Counted from the first letter of the stretch, positions 24,502 to 32,723 are shown. The stretch is 36,630 nucleotides of DNA from JAGNNV01 sp031392925 (GCA_031392925.1 JANMVV010000452.1:1-36630), one strand, 5' to 3'. The notes: a model not told the origin generated them from the sequence alone. Made by a program: numbers and translations.

Positions 24502-24515
24502 CACAACATATTGTG
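24502..24515. repeat. Small palindrome CACAA-CATA-TTGTG in the recN-tolQ divergent gap
   Basis: CACAA (24502-24506) and TTGTG (24511-24515) form a perfect inverted repeat around CATA. A TTGACG just upstream (24494-24499) could be a -35 for tolQ, with a poor -10 GATTCT 17 nt further. It might be an operator; support is weak. Confidence 0.25.
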
Positions 24516-24545
24516 CGATTCTGCGAGGTCGACAACACCATACAG

Positions 24546-25265
24546 ATGATGATCCATTTCCTGCTGGCTCAAAGTGCCGCCTCCAACGCTTTCGGGGGAG
24601 GCCCCCTCGGATTCCTGAAGCACTCGGGTCCCGCCGCGATCGCCGTTATCGTCCTCCTGATGATCTTCTCGCTCGTTTCCTTCGGAATCATCATCAACAA
24701 GTGGACGACGTTGGCCCGGGCGGCCCGGGAATCCAGGCGCTTTCTTGACGTCTTCAGGAAGAGCCAGAAGTTCTCCGAGGTGAACGCGGTGGCCAATCAA
24801 CTCACGTATTCGCCGCTGGTTGGCATGTTCCAGGCGGGCTACCAGGAGATCAACCAGCAGGTCCGGCCAGCGGCAGGCGGCGTCGCCCAGCGTCCTTCCA
24901 TCCGAAGCCTGGACGCGGTCTCGCGCGCTCTGGCCCGCGCCGCCTCGGTCGAAGAGACGAGGCTCGAGAAGCGACTCAGCTTCCTCGCGAGCACCGCCAG
25001 CGTGTCACCGTTCATCGGCCTGTTCGGAACGGTCTGGGGAATCATGAACGCTTTCGGCGAAATCGGACGCCAGGGCTCGGCGAACCTTGCCATCGTGGCG
25101 CCCGGCATCTCCGAGGCTTTGATCACCACCGCCGCCGGACTTTTCGCGGCGATTCCAGCCGCACTCTTCTTCAACTATTTCTCGGATCGGGTGAAGGCCC
25201 TCTCGGCCACGATGGACGACTTCGCCATGGAGTTCATCAGTATGGTCGAGCGGAACTTCACGTAA
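24546..25265 (+). CDS. tolQ: TolQ/ExbB proton-channel protein
   Basis: The protein has 239 aa with three TM segments (about 25-50, 150-175, 190-215). Conserved MotA/TolQ/ExbB blocks are LSFLASTASVSPFIGLFGTVWGIMNAF and ISEALITTAAGLFAAIPAALFFN. It starts at ATG 24546; GTG 24513 in frame would add 11 residues and lies at the palindrome. TolQ and TolR form the inner-membrane motor that drives TolA. The neighbours tolR, tolA and tolB make the Tol assignment firm over ExbB. Confidence 0.93.
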   Translation: MMIHFLLAQSAASNAFGGGPLGFLKHSGPAAIAVIVLLMIFSLVSFGIIINKWTTLARAARESRRFLDVFRKSQKFSEVNAVANQLTYSPLVGMFQAGYQEINQQVRPAAGGVAQRPSIRSLDAVSRALARAASVEETRLEKRLSFLASTASVSPFIGLFGTVWGIMNAFGEIGRQGSANLAIVAPGISEALITTAAGLFAAIPAALFFNYFSDRVKALSATMDDFAMEFISMVERNFT

Positions 25266-25277
25266 CCGGACCAGGAG

Positions 25278-25751
25278 ATGGCGGGCCTCAACTCTTCAGC
25301 GGACGACGGCGGCGGGCGGACCGCGGGTTCCGGATACCTTGCCTTCCGGCGCAAGCGCCCGCGCCGGAGCATCGGCGAGATCAACGTGACGCCGCTGGTC
25401 GACGTGGTCCTGGTTCTCCTCCTCGTCTTCATGGTCACCGCGCCCATGATGAGCCAGGGCATCGACATCACCCTCCCCACCGCCAATCAGTTCGACAACC
25501 AGCCGGAGGATCGCCTGACCGTGACCCTCGATGCCGAAGGCCGCGCGTATCTCGGCCGACAGCCTCTGGCCCTGCCTCTTCTCGAAGACCAGATCCGCGC
25601 CCTCATGGCCGGACGCCCCACCCACGTCGTCTACCTTCGCGCCGACGAGAGCGTGCGCTACGGGAAAGTGATCGAGGTGGTCGACCTTTTGAAGCGCTGC
25701 GGCGTCGAACGTATTGGGTTCGCCTATGACATCGCGAAGGAGGCCTCGTGA
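25278..25751 (+). CDS. tolR: TolR/ExbD biopolymer transport protein
   Basis: The protein has 157 aa with one TM helix at about 38-58. The N-terminal part has RRSIGEINVTPLVDVVLVLLLVFMV, with the proton-carrying Asp in LVDVVLVLL. The periplasmic domain ends with KRCGVERIGFAYDI. It is 12 bp downstream of tolQ and overlaps tolA by 4 bp (GTGA). It is the partner of TolQ. Confidence 0.92.
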   Translation: MAGLNSSADDGGGRTAGSGYLAFRRKRPRRSIGEINVTPLVDVVLVLLLVFMVTAPMMSQGIDITLPTANQFDNQPEDRLTVTLDAEGRAYLGRQPLALPLLEDQIRALMAGRPTHVVYLRADESVRYGKVIEVVDLLKRCGVERIGFAYDIAKEAS

Positions 25752-26557
25752 ACGATCCCGTTTTGCGCGTCCTCGTGGCCCGACAGTCCCTCGTCGATGC
25801 GGGGTACTCCAGGAGCCTTCTGCTTTCCGGCGCGGCCCACGCCACCACATTCTTCGCCATCCTCATTCTGGCTCTGCTCACGCCGAAGCGTCCGATCATC
25901 AACGTGATCGAGGGCTTCGCGGTTCCTCTTCCCAAGGGAGGAGGGATGCCCCGCGCGGCTGAGCCTCCCGCGGAAACGCCGACTGAAACCGCGCCGCCCG
26001 CGCCTGTTGAAGCCCCCAGAGCCGCTCCGAAGGCTCCAGCTCCGGTCAAGCTCATCAAGCCGGAAACCGTGGTTCCGAAAAAAGGGCTCGCTCCAGTCGA
26101 CTTGAAGCGGAGCGTCAAAGACAGGAAGCTCGAGTCCCGGGAGCGTGCGACCGAGAAGATCTCTCAGAAGGATCCGTCGGCCGGACGCGTCGCCGCCACT
26201 CCGGGCGCAGCCAGCGCCGTGACCGGCCTCGACTTCACGGCTCAGACTCCGGGCGTGTTGAATGGAACCACCGGCCCGACCGGCCCGCTGGGTTTCTATC
26301 TTGCGGCGGCGCAGAACAAGATCTGGGCAACCTGGACGCGTCAGATCCGGCCCGAACTCGCGGGCAACGTGAAGGTCGCCTTCACCATTCACCGCGACGG
26401 CTCGGTCGACGAGGTCGAGATCATCGAGTCCTCCGGCTCGCCGACCGTCGACCGACTGGCGGAACGTGCGGTGATCAGCACGCAACTCGGCCCGCTCCCC
26501 AACGGCTACGAAAAGGAAACCCTGGTTGTCCATGCGAACTTCAAGCCTGTTTCTTAG
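25748..26557 (+). CDS. tolA: TolA/TonB-like energy-transducing protein
   Basis: The protein has 269 aa. The N-terminal TM helix is at about 25-45 (SGAAHATTFFAILILALL). The middle is Pro/Ala-rich with Lys/Arg blocks (about 60-150). The C-terminal TonB-type domain is at about 180-265 (GFYLAAAQNKIWATWTRQIRPELAGNVKVAFTIHRDGSVDEVEIIESSG). It couples the TolQR motor to TolB and outer-membrane partners. It is placed between tolR and tolB, so TolA is more likely than TonB although the C-terminal fold is TonB-like. Start GTG 25748 overlaps tolR by 4 bp. Confidence 0.85.
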   Translation: MNDPVLRVLVARQSLVDAGYSRSLLLSGAAHATTFFAILILALLTPKRPIINVIEGFAVPLPKGGGMPRAAEPPAETPTETAPPAPVEAPRAAPKAPAPVKLIKPETVVPKKGLAPVDLKRSVKDRKLESRERATEKISQKDPSAGRVAATPGAASAVTGLDFTAQTPGVLNGTTGPTGPLGFYLAAAQNKIWATWTRQIRPELAGNVKVAFTIHRDGSVDEVEIIESSGSPTVDRLAERAVISTQLGPLPNGYEKETLVVHANFKPVS

Positions 26558-27881
26558 CGCGGGGCTCTGTCTCGGCCTGGCCAGCCTGGGCGTCGTCTCG
26601 GCGTCCATCCAGGACCAGGGGATCGCCCAGATCGTCATCGGCGGCACCGGCGCAACCCGCGTCGCGATCGCACCCTGCTCGGTCCCGGCGGAGCCCCTGC
26701 GCACGTCGTGCGGCGTGGTCCGCGAGGTTTTGAAGAGCGACCTCGATTTCGAGGGCTTCCAGCTGACGCCGGAATCCCTGATGAAATCGCTGCCCCTGGT
26801 CAATCCCAGGACGCCGAGCTACATCGACTGGAAGTCCGTCGGGGCCAACATACTCGTGACCCTCGAGGTCACCCAGACCGGCACGGAGTTCGCGGTCGAT
26901 GCACGAACCTTCAGCGTCGACGGCTCCTCCTCGATCATGAGCAAGCGCTACGCCGGGAGAGTGGATCCGGTAAATCCGAACACCTTCCGCGCCTTCGCGC
27001 ACCAGGCCGCCGACGACATCTTGAGCCTGGCCTCGATTCAGGGCGTGACTCGCACCCGCCTCGTATTCGTTTCCGACCGCGACTACACCGGCAAGGGCCG
27101 GAAGGAGTTGTACATCTCCGATTACGATGGCTTCAACGTCCGACAGGTCACGGTCAATCGCCAACTGTCGATCCTCCCCGCCTGGACCCCCGGAGGACGC
27201 GGCATCGTCTACACCTCCTACCGGAATGGCGACCCTCAGATCTTCCTTTCGTGGATCTTCGAAGGACGGAGCGTTCCCAACGTGACGAACGAACGTCCTG
27301 GGACCCAGGCCTTCGCCCCCGTGGTCTCCCCCGATGGCAAGAAGATCGCCTACAGCTCGAACCGCGCCGGGAACTTCGACATCTGGGTCACGAACATCGA
27401 CGGGACCGATGCGCACAATCTCACCGGGACACCCGCTCAGGACACTGCTCCATGCTGGAGCCCATCGGGGCTTGAGATCGCGTTCACCTCCGGACGCAGC
27501 GGCTCCGCCCAGTTGTGGGTGATGGACAATGAGGGCTTGAACCTCCGGCGCCTTTCCACCGTGGGCAACTACAACGATGCCTGCGCCTGGAATCCATCGC
27601 GCGAGTTCGCCGAGATCGCGTACTCATCCCGGCTTGAAGACGGCGGGTTCGAAATCGCGGTCGCGGATCTGGCCACCGGCCAGGTCCGTCAGCTCACCAC
27701 GGGACGCGGCAGCTGCGAGTATCCTGCCTGGGCGCCCAACGGCCGTCATCTGGCGTTTGCCTGCAATCGGGGCGGCACCTGGCAACTGGCGCAGACCGAC
27801 CGCATGGGTGTGAAGCTCCGAAGCATTGCAGTCGGGCCCGGCAACTCTCAGGCGCCCGACTGGAGCCAGACGGTCCGATGA
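26532..27881 (+). CDS. tolB: TolB periplasmic beta-propeller protein
   Basis: The protein has 449 aa: a signal peptide (1-26), a TolB N-terminal domain (about 30-150) and a six-bladed propeller with repeats such as GRGIVYTSYRNGDPQIFL, GKKIAYSSNRAGNFDIWV, GLEIAFTSGRSGSAQLWV and GRHLAFACNRGGTWQL. In other bacteria TolB binds Pal and is moved by TolA. ATG 26532 is preferred over the TTG at 26526 and lies inside the 3' end of tolA (overlap about 26 bp). Confidence 0.94.
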   Translation: MRTSSLFLSAGLCLGLASLGVVSASIQDQGIAQIVIGGTGATRVAIAPCSVPAEPLRTSCGVVREVLKSDLDFEGFQLTPESLMKSLPLVNPRTPSYIDWKSVGANILVTLEVTQTGTEFAVDARTFSVDGSSSIMSKRYAGRVDPVNPNTFRAFAHQAADDILSLASIQGVTRTRLVFVSDRDYTGKGRKELYISDYDGFNVRQVTVNRQLSILPAWTPGGRGIVYTSYRNGDPQIFLSWIFEGRSVPNVTNERPGTQAFAPVVSPDGKKIAYSSNRAGNFDIWVTNIDGTDAHNLTGTPAQDTAPCWSPSGLEIAFTSGRSGSAQLWVMDNEGLNLRRLSTVGNYNDACAWNPSREFAEIAYSSRLEDGGFEIAVADLATGQVRQLTTGRGSCEYPAWAPNGRHLAFACNRGGTWQLAQTDRMGVKLRSIAVGPGNSQAPDWSQTVR

Positions 27882-27891
27882 TTCTTTTCCA

Positions 27892-27920
27892 GGTCCGGAC
27901 CCGATTCAAGGTCCCGGACC
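27892..27920 (+). terminator. Possible weak hairpin after tolB
   Basis: GGTCCGG (27892-27898) and CCGGACC (27914-27920) form a 7-bp stem with a 15-nt loop in the 79-bp tolB-cpoB gap. It is followed only by CCTTTTCT, not a clear T run. It could attenuate transcription between tolB and cpoB. Confidence 0.3.
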
Positions 27921-27960
27921 GCTATCCTTTTCTATCCACCCACCAAAGGTTCCCTTAGCC

Positions 27961-28755
27961 ATGAGAGTTCATCAACCCGTCACCCCTCTTCGACTCGCCC
28001 TCCTCGTCCTGCTGGGGGGCCTCGCCCTGCCTTCCGTAGCCCGCGCGGACAAGAAGGAATTCCTGGCCCTCACTCAGCAGATCGCTACCCTTCAGGGGCA
28101 GGTCGCCGAGGCCGATCAGGCCCGGCTCGACACCCAGAAAGACCTGAAGAAGATCATGGACATTCTGGTTGAGCAGTCGGGCCTTCTCAAGAAGCTTCAG
28201 CAGGATATGAAGATCCAGGATGAGCGCGCCATGGTGGCGATCAAGGACCAGCAGGAGCGCTTGTCGGAGATCTCCGACCGGCTGCGGACCTCTACCGCCA
28301 TGCAGCAGCAGCCGGCGAACGGCGCTCCGGGCGGGTCCGGCATGCCCGGTGCCACGCAGTCTGCCACACCCTCCACTCCGGCAATTCCTCCTCGCGATCT
28401 CTATCAGCAGGCGTACAGCGACTTCGCGCGCAAGAACTACGACCTGTCCATCCAGGGTTTCCAGGAATACCTGCGCCTCTACCGCGATACCGACCTCGCC
28501 GACAACGCTCAGTACTGGATCGGCGAGTGCCTGCAGGCCCAGGGCAAGTATGAAGACGCAGTCACCGCGTTCAATGCCCTGCTCCGTGACTTCACCGACA
28601 GCGACAAGATTCCTGACGCGCGATACAAGAAGGGCGTCGCCCTCGAGGCTCTCGGACGCAAGTCCCAGGCCGTTCTCGAGTATCGATTCGTGGTCGAGCG
28701 GTTCCCCAACTCTCCGGCCGCCCGCCTCGCGCGCGAAAAACTCGGGCAGCCCTAA
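27961..28755 (+). CDS. cpoB: Cell division coordinator CpoB (YbgF)
   Basis: The protein has 264 aa. It has a signal peptide (about 1-29, ending ARA-D), a coiled coil (about 30-110, with repeated Gln/Lys/Asp heptads), a linker of Pro/Ser/Ala and a C-terminal TPR region (about 140-264: RDLYQQAYSDFARKNYDLSIQGFQEYLRLY, AQYWIGECLQAQGKYEDAVTAFNALL, DARYKKGVALEALGRKSQAVLEY). It is exported. CpoB links peptidoglycan synthesis to Tol-driven constriction. It is the last gene of the tol cluster, but pal, usually between tolB and cpoB, is absent. Confidence 0.93.
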   Translation: MRVHQPVTPLRLALLVLLGGLALPSVARADKKEFLALTQQIATLQGQVAEADQARLDTQKDLKKIMDILVEQSGLLKKLQQDMKIQDERAMVAIKDQQERLSEISDRLRTSTAMQQQPANGAPGGSGMPGATQSATPSTPAIPPRDLYQQAYSDFARKNYDLSIQGFQEYLRLYRDTDLADNAQYWIGECLQAQGKYEDAVTAFNALLRDFTDSDKIPDARYKKGVALEALGRKSQAVLEYRFVVERFPNSPAARLAREKLGQP

Positions 28756-28825
28756 GGCCAAGGCCGGCGCATACCAGTCCCCAATCTCTCTCAAGCTACG
28801 ACACCAATAGAAGAAGGAAACTCAA

Positions 28826-29260
28826 ATGGCCTCAGTCAACAAAGTGACGCTCATCGGCAACGTCGGGAAAGATCCCGAGATCCGCTACACCCAGTCCGGC
28901 GAGCCCATCGCCAATTTCTCCCTCGCCACGTCTGAAAGCTGGACCGACAAGTCCGGCCAGAAGCAGGAGAAGACGGAATGGCACCGGGTCGAAGTCTTCG
29001 GCAAGACCGCCCAGGTAGTCCGGGACTACGTGACCAAGGGCAAGCCGCTCTACGTGGAAGGCTCCATCAAGTACGACGAGTACACCGACAAGGACGGTAT
29101 CAAGCGCAACGTCACAAAGATCCGGGTCAGCGGCTTCAATTCCCGGATCGTGCTGCTCGGCTCGCGCGGAGACGGCGCGCCCCGCTCGAGCGCTCCGGGA
29201 GAACCCGGGCCCGCACCGGCCGACGATTTCCAGGCCTCGGATGAAGACGTTCCGTTCTAG
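28826..29260 (+). CDS. ssb: Single-stranded DNA-binding protein SSB
   Basis: The protein has 144 aa. The OB fold has VNKVTLIGNVGKDPEIRYTQSG, TEWHRVEVFGKTA and a short Pro/Gly/Ser linker. The C-terminal tip SDEDVPF is the partner-binding tail. It starts at ATG with GAAGGAAA upstream. It stands alone after cpoB. Confidence 0.96.
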   Translation: MASVNKVTLIGNVGKDPEIRYTQSGEPIANFSLATSESWTDKSGQKQEKTEWHRVEVFGKTAQVVRDYVTKGKPLYVEGSIKYDEYTDKDGIKRNVTKIRVSGFNSRIVLLGSRGDGAPRSSAPGEPGPAPADDFQASDEDVPF

Positions 29261-29293
29261 CCGCTTGGCGTAAGCAGACCTCATCAAACACAC

Positions 29294-29337
29294 TGGAGCG
29301 GAATCCATCTCGCCCTCGCTCATAACCTTCCGCTCCA
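29294..29337. repeat. 10-bp inverted repeat between ssb and the PKS gene
   Basis: TGGAGCGGAA (29294-29303) and TTCCGCTCCA (29328-29337) are perfect inverted copies with a 24-nt loop. No T run follows. It may be a regulator-binding site or a weak RNA hairpin. Confidence 0.45.
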
Positions 29338-29358
29338 ACCTGCTGACTATCGGCCTCA

Positions 29359-30432
29359 TTGTCATTTCTCGCCGCGATTGAGACGCTTCCCGCCCCGTTC
29401 AAGTACCAGCAGAGCGAGGTTACGGCCGAGGTTCTGGCCTGGCTGGAGAGCACGGGAGCAAGCGTCGATCCACGCGCGGTCGAACGCCTCTTCTCGCGGG
29501 CTGGCGTCGACCGACGGTCATCGCTGAAGCCCCTCGACGAAGTCTTCGTCGACGCGACCTTCGTGGAACGAAACGCGGTCTATCAGGAGGCGATGATCAA
29601 GACCGGCATCGAGCTCACTCGCTCCGTCTTGTCTCGGGCCGGCCTCGAGGCCATCGACATCCTGGTTTCAAGCTCCTGCACCGGCTTCATGATTCCGGCA
29701 GTGGACGCCCACATCGCGAACGCTCTTCGACTCGGCCCGCGCCTCGCGCGCCTCCCCATCACCGAGGCCGGATGCGCGGGTGGGGCGGTGGCGCTCGCTC
29801 GGGCCGCTGACTACGTGAGCGCCCACCCGCGCGGAGCGGCCCTCGTTCTCGCCGTGGAATTTTCGTCGCTCACCTTCCAGGCCCGCGACGCCTCCGCAAC
29901 CAACATGGTGGCGGCCGCGCTGTTCGCCGACGGGGCTGGCGCGGCCGTGCTCCTGGGCGCTCAGCACCCGGCCGCAGGCAGAAGTTCCATCGAATTCGTG
30001 AACGCCACCAGCTACTTCATGACAGACAGCCTGGGCGCCATGGGCTACGAGGTGGTCGACAGCGGCTTCAAGCTCGTGCTCGACAAGAGGCTGCCCGATT
30101 TCCTGCGCGGAAAGCTGCGGCCCATGGTCGTCGAGTTCCTGGGCCAGAACGACTTGAGCTTCGACCAGGTGTTCGCGTTCGCCATTCATCCCGGAGGGCG
30201 CCGTGTCCTCGATGTCGCCGAGGAAGAACTCGGTCTGTCTCCCTCCCAGCTCGAACCCTCGCGATCCGTCCTTCGAGACCACGGGAACATGAGCTCGGCC
30301 ACCATCCTGTTCGTTCTCGAGCGTGCGCTCAGGAGTCTGGCGCCCGACCAGGTCGCCCTTGGCATCGGCTTCGGCCCGGGGTTCGCGATCGAGCTGAGCC
30401 TGTGGCGCGGGGTCTCGTCGGACGCGGTCTAG
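29359..30432 (+). CDS. Type III polyketide synthase (chalcone/stilbene-synthase-like)
   Basis: The protein has 357 aa. The catalytic triad is Cys139 in TEAGCAGGAVAL, His277 in AIHPGGRRVLD and Asn310 in DHGNMSSATILFVLERAL, the signature of type III PKS. It lacks an N-terminal ACP and would act on CoA starters with malonyl-CoA. Products in bacteria include alkylresorcinols, alkylpyrones and tetrahydroxynaphthalene; none can be assigned. Start TTG at 29359 is the first start after an in-frame stop; the ribosome site is weak. The neighbouring flavoprotein, 26 bp downstream, probably modifies the product. Confidence 0.88.
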   Translation: MSFLAAIETLPAPFKYQQSEVTAEVLAWLESTGASVDPRAVERLFSRAGVDRRSSLKPLDEVFVDATFVERNAVYQEAMIKTGIELTRSVLSRAGLEAIDILVSSSCTGFMIPAVDAHIANALRLGPRLARLPITEAGCAGGAVALARAADYVSAHPRGAALVLAVEFSSLTFQARDASATNMVAAALFADGAGAAVLLGAQHPAAGRSSIEFVNATSYFMTDSLGAMGYEVVDSGFKLVLDKRLPDFLRGKLRPMVVEFLGQNDLSFDQVFAFAIHPGGRRVLDVAEEELGLSPSQLEPSRSVLRDHGNMSSATILFVLERALRSLAPDQVALGIGFGPGFAIELSLWRGVSSDAV

Positions 30433-30458
30433 CCGTCCTGGCCGCGCGATTCGAACCG

Positions 30459-31634
30459 ATGAGCGCACTTCGAACCGACGTCCTCGTGGTCGGAGGCGGC
30501 CCGGCCGGCGCCACCGCCGCGTTTCAGCTCGCGACCAGAGGAGTGAGCGTAACCCTGGTTGATCGCGCCAGTTTCCCCCGTGACAAGACCTGCGGCGAGA
30601 GCCTCTCGCCCGGTGCGCTAGCGCGACTCCGGGCAATCGGAATGTGGCAGCCATCGGAGGCTCAGAACGACCGCGCGCCCCTGAGTGGCCTCCCCATTCG
30701 AGGCATGCGAATCCGCTCACCCAAAGGCACCACCTTCTTCGGGCGCTACAAGGCCGGCCTGAACAATCCGGGCCTCGCCATTCGGCGAAGCGTGCTGGAC
30801 GCCCAGCTCCTCGATTGCGCGCGCGGGGGGGGGGCCAGGATTCTGGAGGGAATCGAAGCGACCACCCCGGAACCGCGAGGCGACGGGACCGCGGTGGTGC
30901 GTTGCCGCGCCACCGACGGGACCGCCGCTGTGCGCATCGAAGCGAAACGGGTCATCGTCGCCGACGGCCGCCAGAGTTTTCTGGCTCGGGAGCTGGACTT
31001 CATCGAGGCCGACGCCGATCACGGCCGGCGACGGTACGCGGTGCGCGCCCACTGCGATGACGTCTCGGGGCTCTCCGAACTTGCGGAGATGCACGTAGGC
31101 GATGGTGGCTACTGCGGAATCGCTCCCCTTTCGAAGACGAGCGCCAACATCTGCTATGTCCGGTTTACCGACCGGCTCGACATGACGCCGCGAACCATCG
31201 AAGCTGATTTCCGCCGCCACCTGAGCGCCTATCCCGAGATCTCGCAACGGCTCCAGTCCGCCCGGATTGACGGCAGGATCCGGATCGTCGGTCCCCTCCG
31301 GATCAGATCGCGGCGGCAATCGAGTGGCCCGTTCATCGCCTGCGGCGACACCACGGGATTCCTCGACCCCTTCACCGGAGAAGGCATCGCCCACGCCATC
31401 GCCAGCGGCGTGCTCGGGGCGGAGGCGGTGCATGCGTCCCTCGGTGGCAACTCCGATTCATTCGCCGGCTACGAACGGAGGATCCGCGATCTTCGCCGGG
31501 CCAAGCACATGGCGGCCCTTCTGCTCTATGGCCTCGTATCCCGCCGAACCCTCGCCAACTCCGCCGCCTCGGTGTTCGCCCGGATGCCTCGCCTCGGAGA
31601 CGCGGTCGTCCGCCTCTTCGGCGATCAGGTCTGA
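30459..31634 (+). CDS. FAD-dependent oxidoreductase, geranylgeranyl-reductase-like
   Basis: The protein has 391 aa. The N-terminal Rossmann motif is VLVVGGGPAGATAAFQLATRG, then DRASFPRDKTCGESLSPGAL (the CGE motif of the GGR/halogenase group) and the second FAD motif FIACGDTTGFLDPFTGEGIAHAI. Family members hydroxylate aromatic products or reduce prenyl chains. Start ATG 30459 (MSALRTDVLVVGGG) is the first methionine before the Rossmann fold. It follows the PKS gene by 26 bp, so I infer a joint pathway. Confidence 0.84.
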   Translation: MSALRTDVLVVGGGPAGATAAFQLATRGVSVTLVDRASFPRDKTCGESLSPGALARLRAIGMWQPSEAQNDRAPLSGLPIRGMRIRSPKGTTFFGRYKAGLNNPGLAIRRSVLDAQLLDCARGGGARILEGIEATTPEPRGDGTAVVRCRATDGTAAVRIEAKRVIVADGRQSFLARELDFIEADADHGRRRYAVRAHCDDVSGLSELAEMHVGDGGYCGIAPLSKTSANICYVRFTDRLDMTPRTIEADFRRHLSAYPEISQRLQSARIDGRIRIVGPLRIRSRRQSSGPFIACGDTTGFLDPFTGEGIAHAIASGVLGAEAVHASLGGNSDSFAGYERRIRDLRRAKHMAALLLYGLVSRRTLANSAASVFARMPRLGDAVVRLFGDQV

Positions 31635-31663
31635 CCGAACCCCAAGAACGCGGGCCAATTTTC

Positions 31664-31692
31664 TTGATTGAGCGGGGCAGATCGGAGATAAT
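31664..31692 (+). promoter_or_regulatory. Promoter of tRNA-Lys
   Basis: TTGATT (31664-31669), a 17-nt spacer and GATAAT (31687-31692) give a good sigma-70 promoter. The tRNA starts 41 nt after the -10. Confidence 0.65.
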
Positions 31693-31733
31693 CCGCGTTC
31701 GCGTCCTCAGGAGACGAAGCCTGACTGCGCAAG

Positions 31734-31808
31734 GGCCCGCTAGCTCAATGGTAGAGCAGAAGACTCTTAATCTTTTGGTTGGAGGTTCGAGTCCTCCGCG
31801 GGTCACCA
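31734..31808 (+). tRNA. tRNA-Lys (anticodon CTT)
   Basis: The cloverleaf is complete: a 7-bp acceptor (GGCCCGC with GCGGGTC, one G-T pair), D arm (GCTC/GAGC), anticodon stem GAAGA/TCTTT with loop CTCTTAA (anticodon CTT, reads AAG), a short variable loop and a T arm GGAGG/CCTCC with loop TTCGAGT. Discriminator A and CCA are encoded. Its 3' end is the likely attachment core of the element to the right. Confidence 0.95.
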
Positions 31809-32048
31809 CGGTTTCAAGGCTTGAATAAAGGCCATAATCGACATGGAGTCGAGCGACGGCCTAAAAAGACTCAAATCTCCGGCAAGTCCCCGGCAAGTCA
31901 CTCAAGGTTTTTCTTACCGTCGAGCCGGCCCCAAAAAGCCCCCACGCCGATTCAGTTCCCAGTTCCCGGCCCAGGGGTGGGAACCGGGAACCGCAAGAGG
32001 ACCGGTCCTAAAAAAGGGGTCACGCTCACTGCGCTCCGATTCGGACCC
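31809..32048. other. Noncoding left end of the element with tandem repeats
   Basis: No gene is supported in these 240 bases. CCGGCAAGTC occurs twice in tandem (31879-31888 and 31890-31899, period 11), possibly integrase arm sites. A stem-loop follows at 31962-31991. Reading frames on the plus strand here have no recognisable protein and run antisense to the DUF4236 gene. Confidence 0.4.
31962..31991. repeat. Stem-loop GTTCCCGG / CCGGGAAC downstream of DUF4236 gene
   Basis: GTTCCCGG (31962-31969) pairs with CCGGGAAC (31984-31991); inside, CCCA (31970-31973) pairs with TGGG (31978-31981) around GGGG, leaving a bulge of two A. It may end the minus-strand operon, which finishes at 32049, but no clear T run follows on the minus strand. 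Confidence 0.4.
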
Positions 32049-32723
32049 TTACCGGCGCCTCCCGAACAGCCCTTTCAAGACTCCAGCAAAGACCGAGAGC
32101 ACTCCTCCGACGACAAGACCCGCCGGTATCGTGGGCGGCTTTCGGTCCGGCACCGAATCACTCGCGAGCGCCTCCCGGTCCAGGTTGAGCTTCAAGCCGA
32201 GCTTCCCGTTCTCGTCGAACACGAGTGCAAGACAGGTTCCGGCCGCGTCGGCTGTGACCAAAGCAGCGGCCAGGGCCTTGAAGCGAGGATCCGATTCCGG
32301 CAGCACTCCGACGGCCTTGTCATTGTCAACGATCCCAACGATTCCGCTGCCAGGAAAGAACGCGAGGGCGATCTCAATGATTGGCTCCTTCGCTCCCGCA
32401 TCCCCAGCCTTCTCGACTGCGGCTGCGATCGCGACTTGGGCTCCCTCGTTCTCCTCGCCCTCCATGTCGAGCCAAAACTCTTCGCCGCCGTCCAGGTTGA
32501 TGTACTTCGATGGCGCCCACGGGCCTTTCGCCGCGCTGGCTTGTTTGGTCGGGATCGTTTGCTGAAATCGAACGGGACCATGCTGCGCGTTCATGTACGT
32601 GCGGCCCTTTGCGGTCTTGACGACGCGAAGGCCCTTCACTCCGACTGAGTATCCGATGCCTGAACCAGAGAGGTTCACTCGCACGGGACCGAGTTTGATG
32701 CCTTTGCGAAATGTGAGACCCAT
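32049..32723 (-). CDS. DUF4236 domain protein
   Basis: The protein has 224 aa. The first 45 residues, MGLTFRKGIKLGPVRVNLSGSGIGYSVGVKGLRV, match DUF4236 (usual form: MGxRFRKSIKLGxGVRxNxSKSGxGxSxG). The middle is acidic and unrecognised (about 85-185), and the C-terminus has a hydrophobic segment (PPTIPAGLVVGGVLSVFAGVLKGLF) with RRR at the end, so it may attach to the membrane. DUF4236 has no known function. Start ATG 32723 has GGGAGGG upstream. It is the last gene of the element operon, 110 bp after the small TubC-like gene. Confidence 0.75.
   Translation of the reverse strand: MGLTFRKGIKLGPVRVNLSGSGIGYSVGVKGLRVVKTAKGRTYMNAQHGPVRFQQTIPTKQASAAKGPWAPSKYINLDGGEEFWLDMEGEENEGAQVAIAAAVEKAGDAGAKEPIIEIALAFFPGSGIVGIVDNDKAVGVLPESDPRFKALAAALVTADAAGTCLALVFDENGKLGLKLNLDREALASDSVPDRKPPTIPAGLVVGGVLSVFAGVLKGLFGRRR

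Noticed and set aside
31779..32648. Plus-strand reading frames starting within tRNA-Lys and running to 32.6 kb
   Set aside because: They begin inside the tRNA or repeats and are antisense to the DUF4236 gene, which has a recognised domain and a ribosome site.
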